Shown here piece after piece: positions 20,094 to 25,067 of a DNA stretch of 25,067 bases (position 1 is the first letter of the stretch; every line of letters begins with the position of its first letter). The translations under genes and the position numbers were made by a program. The notes beneath the pieces were generated by a model. The model had not been told where the DNA came from. It searched no databases and saw only the letters and a program-made list of their open reading frames with translations. Origin of the DNA: Treponema_I sp045631425 (GTDB taxonomy: Bacteria > Spirochaetota > Spirochaetia > Treponematales > Treponemataceae); the NCBI GenBank assembly GCA_045631425.1, contig JAZQUR010000003.1, forward strand, positions 1 through 25,067, in the 5' to 3' direction.

Positions 20094-22586
20094 CTAAAAT
20101 TTGTTATCAATTTTTTTGCAATAAACTTCAAAGGTGTCTCCAAGTTTGAATATTTTGCTAAAACAAAGAATTATGTTCCATAAAATTGGATTTTTTTCTT
20201 TTGATATTGGCTTTGCAAAAAATCTTTCTGGATGATGTCCAGTTGAGTGGATTTTTAATACTTTAAATCCATATTTTTTCATAACTTTTTTTGCAGATTT
20301 GAAACTCCAAATTGAATAATGGTCAACTGGACTGTTGGCAAAAAAGCTTTGAGATTTGAATTTGCCAGAAACTCCAGAAGCTGAAGGGGTGGAAAAAGCA
20401 AAAATCCCTTGATTGTCTAAAAGAGAGTTTACTTTTTGCAAAACCTTGTCTAGATTTTCAAAATGCTCGATAACGTACCACATAGAGACAGCTTGAAATT
20501 TTTCTGGAAAATCGGTTGTGGTAAAATCGCCACAGAAAGCTGGAAAATGTAGAGTTTCGGAAACGTAATCCACTGCTGATTTTGAAATATCTGTTCCAAA
20601 AGGTGAAAATCCAATTTCTTTAGCCGCTGCCAGAAATGGTCCATAGGCACAACCTATATCGAAAAGTTTTGGTGCCAACTCATTTTTTGGAGATGAATTT
20701 TTTGACAATAAAAAATCTTTCATAATTTGAGCACGACGTATGCCTTGATTTTTAATTGCTTCAAAATCCTCTAAATATGTTTTTCCGTACTGATTTTTAT
20801 AATCTGTAAAGAAATAGGATTCTGAGTAATCGCTAATTGGAGTTGTTTCAATATTTAAATAAATTGTAGAACAATTTTTACATTTTTTTACTGTACGAGT
20901 TTTATTTCTAAAAACAACTTTTCCAGTGTTTTTGTGTGAGTTACAAACTGGACAAAGATGATTTTTAGTTGTGGCAAAATCCAAAACAAAGTCTTCCAAA
21001 GATGAGTTTTCTTGATTTTCAAAAGAATTTTCTTGGGAAAAACTATTATCAACTTCGAGTTTTGCAAAAATTTCTTTTATTTTTGAAGGATTTTTCACAT
21101 CTCCCTTTGAAAGACAATAAAACCCTTCTGATTTTGCAAGTTTTTTGTGAAGTTTAGAAGTAGCAACTAAAATCACTTTAGAACCTGCACTTTTTGCTTC
21201 GAAAGCTGTAAAACCGTAGTGCGTAACCACTAAATCGAATTTATGGAGTTCTTCTTTTAAGTTTGGAATAGGATTTTTAACATCAACTAAGGTTGTATCA
21301 ATCCCAAGTTTTTTGAGAGAAGATTCCACGATTTTTGAAAAACCTTTTGGATCTTCACCACCGATTGAAATCATCGCCGTAGAGATTTTTTCTACTGGTT
21401 GATTTTTTTTATTTTTCGGTAGAGGAATAAAGTTTGAGTTTTTGAAATTTGGATTTCGTTTTAATTTGCAAGATGGAATTACATCAAGTAAATAATTGAT
21501 TTTATCCAAGATTTTTGGATTTTCTGTTCCATCATCAATAGTAAGGATTTTTCCAAGTTTTTCTGCGATTTCAACAGTTTTTTTGGAAGTTCTAAAAGAA
21601 TCCAAAATCACAAGAGAAAAAGGTGGATTTTCTTGATTTTCTGCAAGTTTGTATAGGTTTTCTTTCCCAAAAATCAGATTTGATTTTGCAAAAGTTGATT
21701 TTTCAAGCAAATTAGAAAAATTACTTGGGATTTCAGTTTCATTTTCAAAATCCACATATAAAAATCCATCAAGTTTTTCTGCCAAATTTAAACATCTTCT
21801 AAAATGACCAGTTCCACGATTTTTTTTCATTGTTGGTATAAAAAGAACTGGATTTTTCACTGATGAGCTGTTGTAAGCTTCTATCAATTTTTGAGAGTCG
21901 ATAATCGGTTGATTTTCACAGTCCAAAAGCTGGTAAAGTTTTTCCGCCTTCTTAAAATCAAAATATGTGTCGATGGTTGTGCGAAGTTTTGGGAAATTCC
22001 AGTTTTCTGAAGCAGGTTCAAAAACGCAAGAAAAATTTTCTAGGTGATTGTACAAAGCTGGACCTACATGTTCCTGGTCGTAGGCGAGATTTGTTTTATT
22101 TCTAGCGTCAAGTAAGCTTTTTCCTAGAAAAATCTCGATTCCAGAGCCATGAGGCAAACCTGTTAGCGTAAAATAGTCAACTTTTGATTTTTGATTTAGT
22201 TCTAAAAACCGCTTTATAGAATAATTTGCAGCATCTGTGAACAAAAATGGATTATCACCAGTGGCGCGAACTACAATATCAGGATTTTCTTGGGCGATAA
22301 GGAGGCAAAATCGTTCCAAAACGTCATTTTCTGGGCCTACAAAAAGCTTAAAATCAACTTCTTTTGTAATTTCTTCAAAAACCTTTGCAGAATTATGGTC
22401 TGTTGCTAGAAAATAATCTTGAACATCACAGCCACGAAGATTTTTCAAAACTTGATGAAGAACGGTTTTTGAACCAAGAGGATAAATAGTTTTTTGTGGC
22501 AAACGAGAAGACCCAAGACGACCTTGAACAACCAATATGATCTTTGGGCTTTTATCCCTATCAACTTGTGGAAAATCAGTTTTCAT
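20094..22586 (-). CDS. Three-part fusion: SpsF-like cytidylyltransferase, SpsG/PseG-like domain, zinc ribbon plus SAM methyltransferase
   Basis: About 830 residues carry three enzymes. Residues 15-235 are an SpsF/NTP_transf_3-like nucleotidyltransferase (VVQGRLGSSRLPQK at 20-33, ATGDNPF at 109-115). Residues about 247-510 resemble SpsG/PseG: RGTGHFRRCLNLAEKL (258-273), LTIDDGT, MISIGGEDPKGF and VVTHYGFTAFEAKSAG. Residues about 545-575 form a zinc ribbon (C546, C549, C570, C573) and about 600-800 a class I methyltransferase (LFDIGCAYGPFLAAA, GTDISKSAVDY, WYVIEHFENLDKVL). In known pathways SpsF/NeuA-like domains activate sugars as CMP derivatives and PseG removes UDP from an altrose sugar. I infer synthesis and methylation of a nonulosonic-like sugar. 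The ATG at 22586 overlaps the preceding stop by 11 nt and follows AGAGGA. Confidence 0.88.
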   Translation of the reverse strand: MKTDFPQVDRDKSPKIILVVQGRLGSSRLPQKTIYPLGSKTVLHQVLKNLRGCDVQDYFLATDHNSAKVFEEITKEVDFKLFVGPENDVLERFCLLIAQENPDIVVRATGDNPFLFTDAANYSIKRFLELNQKSKVDYFTLTGLPHGSGIEIFLGKSLLDARNKTNLAYDQEHVGPALYNHLENFSCVFEPASENWNFPKLRTTIDTYFDFKKAEKLYQLLDCENQPIIDSQKLIEAYNSSSVKNPVLFIPTMKKNRGTGHFRRCLNLAEKLDGFLYVDFENETEIPSNFSNLLEKSTFAKSNLIFGKENLYKLAENQENPPFSLVILDSFRTSKKTVEIAEKLGKILTIDDGTENPKILDKINYLLDVIPSCKLKRNPNFKNSNFIPLPKNKKNQPVEKISTAMISIGGEDPKGFSKIVESSLKKLGIDTTLVDVKNPIPNLKEELHKFDLVVTHYGFTAFEAKSAGSKVILVATSKLHKKLAKSEGFYCLSKGDVKNPSKIKEIFAKLEVDNSFSQENSFENQENSSLEDFVLDFATTKNHLCPVCNSHKNTGKVVFRNKTRTVKKCKNCSTIYLNIETTPISDYSESYFFTDYKNQYGKTYLEDFEAIKNQGIRRAQIMKDFLLSKNSSPKNELAPKLFDIGCAYGPFLAAAKEIGFSPFGTDISKSAVDYVSETLHFPAFCGDFTTTDFPEKFQAVSMWYVIEHFENLDKVLQKVNSLLDNQGIFAFSTPSASGVSGKFKSQSFFANSPVDHYSIWSFKSAKKVMKKYGFKVLKIHSTGHHPERFFAKPISKEKNPILWNIILCFSKIFKLGDTFEVYCKKIDNKF

Positions 22587-23541
22587 CACTTTCCTCTTCC
22601 CAAGTTGAAATCAATTTTTGAGCATCGGTTTTGAAGCGAAATTTGTTTTTTTCCACCCAACCACGAGCCATTTTGAAAGATTTGAAAGCATCCCAAAATC
22701 CTAGGGCAGAACGACTTAGATAAGAAAAAAACAAATTTTTTGGAATATAAGCGTAATCCCCAACGAATTTTGGACATAAGTTTTTCAAGTAAAATCGTAA
22801 ATATGATTCATCTGGAGTTGTGTCTTCAAGTTCAAGTTCACATTCGTAATTTAAGCGAAAACTACTGCAAATATTGATTTTTTCGCCCCAAAGATTTGCT
22901 CGAAGTGCAAAATCCAAAAGTTGCCAATAACTTGATGTGATTGTATGGTCAAATCCTCCAAGATTTATAAACTTTTGTAAATCGTAAACTCCAACAAAAT
23001 CAAAAGGATAAAGAGTTTTTGAAAAATCTTGTGTTACAGAATAGGATTTTACGATAAAACTACCATCTTCTATTGTTGGAACATTTTTTGCAGGAAGATT
23101 TTGCATTTGGTCAGTAAACAAAAATGGCACACAACACAAAACATCATCTTGTAAAAGAAGCTTAAGCAAACGCTCTGTAATAGTTTTTGTTGCGATATGC
23201 ATTGTATCCCAAATAACCAAAACTTTGTTATTATCAACTTCTTGCATACCAAGATTTATCATATCTCCCGGAGAAAGATTTTCCCCTGGAATGATAAAAC
23301 GCACGTGAGGAAATTTCTTGGAAAGTTCATCAATGTTATAATTTGTTTGAGGAGCCTCGATAGAAACAATATCAGAAAAGCCTAAACGCAAAAGAGATTC
23401 AATATTATTCATGCGGAAAGTTGAACCACTACGATTAAGCAAAATTACTGACATAGGGATTTTTGCAGGAAGCCCATCTTTTTCCCCGATAATTGTTCTA
23501 TTTATTTGTTTTTCGTTATAAGTTAAAGGTATAGTATTCAT
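22576..23541 (-). CDS. GT-A-fold glycosyltransferase-like protein
   Basis: About 321 residues. An early strand MSVILLNRSGSTFRMNNIESLL, then VSIEAPQTNY, a possible metal-binding region at VLVIWDTMHI, and a late FDFVGVYDLQKFINLGGFDHTI plus WQLLDFALRANLWGEKI follow the order of family 2-type glycosyltransferases. The usual E/DxD-like acidic pair in the last motif is changed to QLLD, so activity is not certain. The start is uncertain: ATG at 23541 is used here, but GTG at 23571 or 23553 is possible, the last close to an AAGGGG motif. It overlaps the radical SAM gene by 26 nt and the fusion gene by 11 nt, so it belongs to the same translation-coupled unit. Transfer of a modified sugar is the likeliest role. 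Confidence 0.72.
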   Translation of the reverse strand: MNTIPLTYNEKQINRTIIGEKDGLPAKIPMSVILLNRSGSTFRMNNIESLLRLGFSDIVSIEAPQTNYNIDELSKKFPHVRFIIPGENLSPGDMINLGMQEVDNNKVLVIWDTMHIATKTITERLLKLLLQDDVLCCVPFLFTDQMQNLPAKNVPTIEDGSFIVKSYSVTQDFSKTLYPFDFVGVYDLQKFINLGGFDHTITSSYWQLLDFALRANLWGEKINICSSFRLNYECELELEDTTPDESYLRFYLKNLCPKFVGDYAYIPKNLFFSYLSRSALGFWDAFKSFKMARGWVEKNKFRFKTDAQKLISTWEEESDEN

Positions 23542-25039
23542 CGCAGTCTGCACAAAGCCCCTTATATTCACAATTAATGTGTTGAACTAAAGTGTTTTTC
23601 ATTTTGTCAAAAACGTCTTCAAGAGAATCTGTAAAAACATTTCCTAAAATATTTGAGAATAAATGTTCTCTACAAAGTGGCACAGAGCCATCTATCAAAA
23701 CCGAAATATCACGACGCAAATGCCAACAAGGATAACGGTTGATAGGAGTTAAATCTGCAGGTTTTCGATTTGCAAGGCGATTTTGGAAATTGTCGTATTT
23801 TTGGATAAGTGGATTTTTATGTCCACGATAAAATTGTTCCAATTCACATTCGTTTTCAGTTAATCGAACAAATTGTTTGTAAACAGCTTTTACGCCCTTC
23901 TCTTCTGGGAAATTTGCGTCCAAAAGTGATGAAAGTTCTAAAAGTTCAGCTAGAGTTTTTTTGCTATTTGGATGTAAAGCTTTATATAAATTTTCAGAAG
24001 CAGCGTCAAAAGATAAAATCCACATTACAGGAGGATATTGATTTTCTCGTGATTTTGCAGCTTTTACGATTTCTGCGATTTCTAAAATCAACTTTTCAGA
24101 AAGATTTTCCCCAGATGTTTCGATAAGTACAGAAAATTTTGGATTTTCCAAAATCCCTTTTACAAATTTACAGAATTCTGGATGAAGCAAAGATTCGCCC
24201 CACAAGGAAAGTGAAATTACAGCTGTATCCGAATATTCAAAAGCCTTTGTTAAAAATTGAGAAAATTTTTCGTAACTCATAAAGGCAAAATCATCACATT
24301 CTGAGATTTCAGAAGGATTTTTGCCAAAGTGGTTTTTACAAGCCTCTGGATAAGGACAATAGTCACAACTGCCATGACAACCAGCTGTAATTTGCACATT
24401 GTAAAAAGCTGGTAAAACTTGCAAAATATCAGCAGATTTTTCTGCAAGTTCACATTTTTCTGTAGCAGATAAAGATTTTCCAAGTTTTTTTTCTTCATCA
24501 GCCACAAGTTTTTCTAGTCTTTCGCAAAGAAGTTTTCCGTATTTTGAACCGGAGGATAGTTCAATTCTAGAAAGTCTAAAATCTTTGTCTGAAATCAAAG
24601 TTTCAATTTCGAAAGAGTTTATGTCTTTTTTTATTAAATCAAATATAGAAGTTCGTTTTACTTGTGAATTTCCAACATCAGGATTTTGTTTTGAAAGTTG
24701 CAATAGGATTTTTAATGTTCCAAGGTGAATGATTTCTGGAGTGATTCCATAAGGATAGCCGTCTGCAAAAGTGTATTCTGCACCATATTTTTCATGTTGT
24801 AGGAGAAGTTCTTTTGCTAAATTTGTGTCTAAAAATGGGCAGTCTGACCAAGTATAAATTACAGAATCAGCTTGTTGATTTTCAGTGCCATTTACAAGAT
24901 TTTCTAAAAGTTCAGTAACAGAAGTTGGCTGAATATCAAAATATTCGAGAGTTGAATCAATACTAGAAATCCAATTTTTTGTTTTTTCAAATGCGGATTT
25001 TTCAAATTCACCGTTATATAAAGCAACTACAAATTTCAT
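23516..25039 (-). CDS. Radical SAM/SPASM protein of spirochaetal type (spiro-SPASM)
   Basis: 507 residues in three parts. Residues 1-180 resemble a nucleotidyltransferase (SpsF-like) fold: SDCPFLDTN at 65-73 and GYPYGITPEII at 94-104 match corresponding parts of the neighbouring fusion protein. The radical SAM core follows, with CHGSCDYC (Cys221, 225, 228) for the 4Fe-4S cluster and LWGES near 279-283. The C-terminus has a SPASM-like cysteine set (PCWHLRR at 437-443, PLCREH at 454-459, C490, C496, C499) for auxiliary clusters. SPASM enzymes commonly modify peptides or sugars. I recall a spirochaete-restricted family called spiro-SPASM of this layout; its reaction is not known. The ATG at 25039 has no clear Shine-Dalgarno sequence, and any promoter lies off the right edge. 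Confidence 0.88.
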   Translation of the reverse strand: MKFVVALYNGEFEKSAFEKTKNWISSIDSTLEYFDIQPTSVTELLENLVNGTENQQADSVIYTWSDCPFLDTNLAKELLLQHEKYGAEYTFADGYPYGITPEIIHLGTLKILLQLSKQNPDVGNSQVKRTSIFDLIKKDINSFEIETLISDKDFRLSRIELSSGSKYGKLLCERLEKLVADEEKKLGKSLSATEKCELAEKSADILQVLPAFYNVQITAGCHGSCDYCPYPEACKNHFGKNPSEISECDDFAFMSYEKFSQFLTKAFEYSDTAVISLSLWGESLLHPEFCKFVKGILENPKFSVLIETSGENLSEKLILEIAEIVKAAKSRENQYPPVMWILSFDAASENLYKALHPNSKKTLAELLELSSLLDANFPEEKGVKAVYKQFVRLTENECELEQFYRGHKNPLIQKYDNFQNRLANRKPADLTPINRYPCWHLRRDISVLIDGSVPLCREHLFSNILGNVFTDSLEDVFDKMKNTLVQHINCEYKGLCADCDEYYTFNL

Positions 25040-25067
25040 AAATTGATTATCGGTTTTTATTTCATAA

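Noticed and set aside
23809..24126. A 105-codon plus-strand reading frame
   Set aside because: Antisense to the radical SAM core; composition matches the complement of an AT-rich gene.
1..25067. CRISPR array or insertion sequence
   Set aside because: No regularly spaced direct repeats, transposase or terminal inverted repeats with target duplications were seen.

Overview
The window is a chromosomal segment of a spirochaete, almost certainly a Treponema, in a low-GC genome. The evidence is a FlaA flagellar sheath protein, a TmpC/PnrA-type purine-nucleoside lipoprotein with a relaxed spirochaetal lipobox, a radical SAM protein of the type I know as 'spiro-SPASM', and several products I can only place as spirochaete-type hypotheticals. 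Almost everything is on the minus strand. The one exception is a 56-residue zinc-ribbon gene at 11461. I see no insertion sequence, prophage or CRISPR array.

Reading the minus strand in the direction of transcription (high to low coordinates): (1) 25039-16980 is a tightly packed run of spiro-SPASM radical SAM protein, glycosyltransferase-like protein, a three-part cytidylyltransferase/SpsG-like/methyltransferase fusion, an ATP-grasp ligase, an N-acetylmuramoyl-L-alanine amidase and a GerMN-domain protein. Most neighbours overlap or nearly touch. It leads straight into flaA, which has its own strong sigma-70 promoter and a perfect terminator. The first four genes look like an undescribed pathway that builds and activates a modified sugar or sugar-like molecule, and its position next to flaA makes flagellar or envelope glycosylation a testable guess. 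(2) 15714-13892 holds a copy of an interspersed palindromic element, a RelA/SpoT-type alarmone synthetase with a TPR tail, and two identical tRNA-Glu(UUC) genes, each with its own promoter and terminator. (3) 13819-11461 holds a DinG-type helicase converging on the small plus-strand zinc-ribbon gene, with a bidirectional terminator between them. (4) 11334-6277 is a conserved-type housekeeping run: rpsT (UUG start), an HU-like protein, lnt, a bactofilin, rho and rpmE. (5) 6052-1 is cheW, a DegT-like protein that appears to have lost its catalytic lysine, nadK, recN, a helical hypothetical and the 5' part of the tmpC-like lipoprotein gene.

Promoters with good -35/-10 boxes are visible before flaA, each tRNA-Glu, rpsT, the zinc-ribbon gene, rho and cheW, and a weaker, possibly leaderless one before the alarmone synthetase. 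Outside genes the main structured material is a family of palindromic elements (about 866-929, 6218-6270 and 15651-15714), two of them lying immediately beyond intrinsic terminators, and several inverted repeats in leaders. The strongest leads are the sugar-modification cluster with its fusion protein and duplicated cytidylyltransferase-like domain, the lysine-less DegT paralogue, and the interspersed element.
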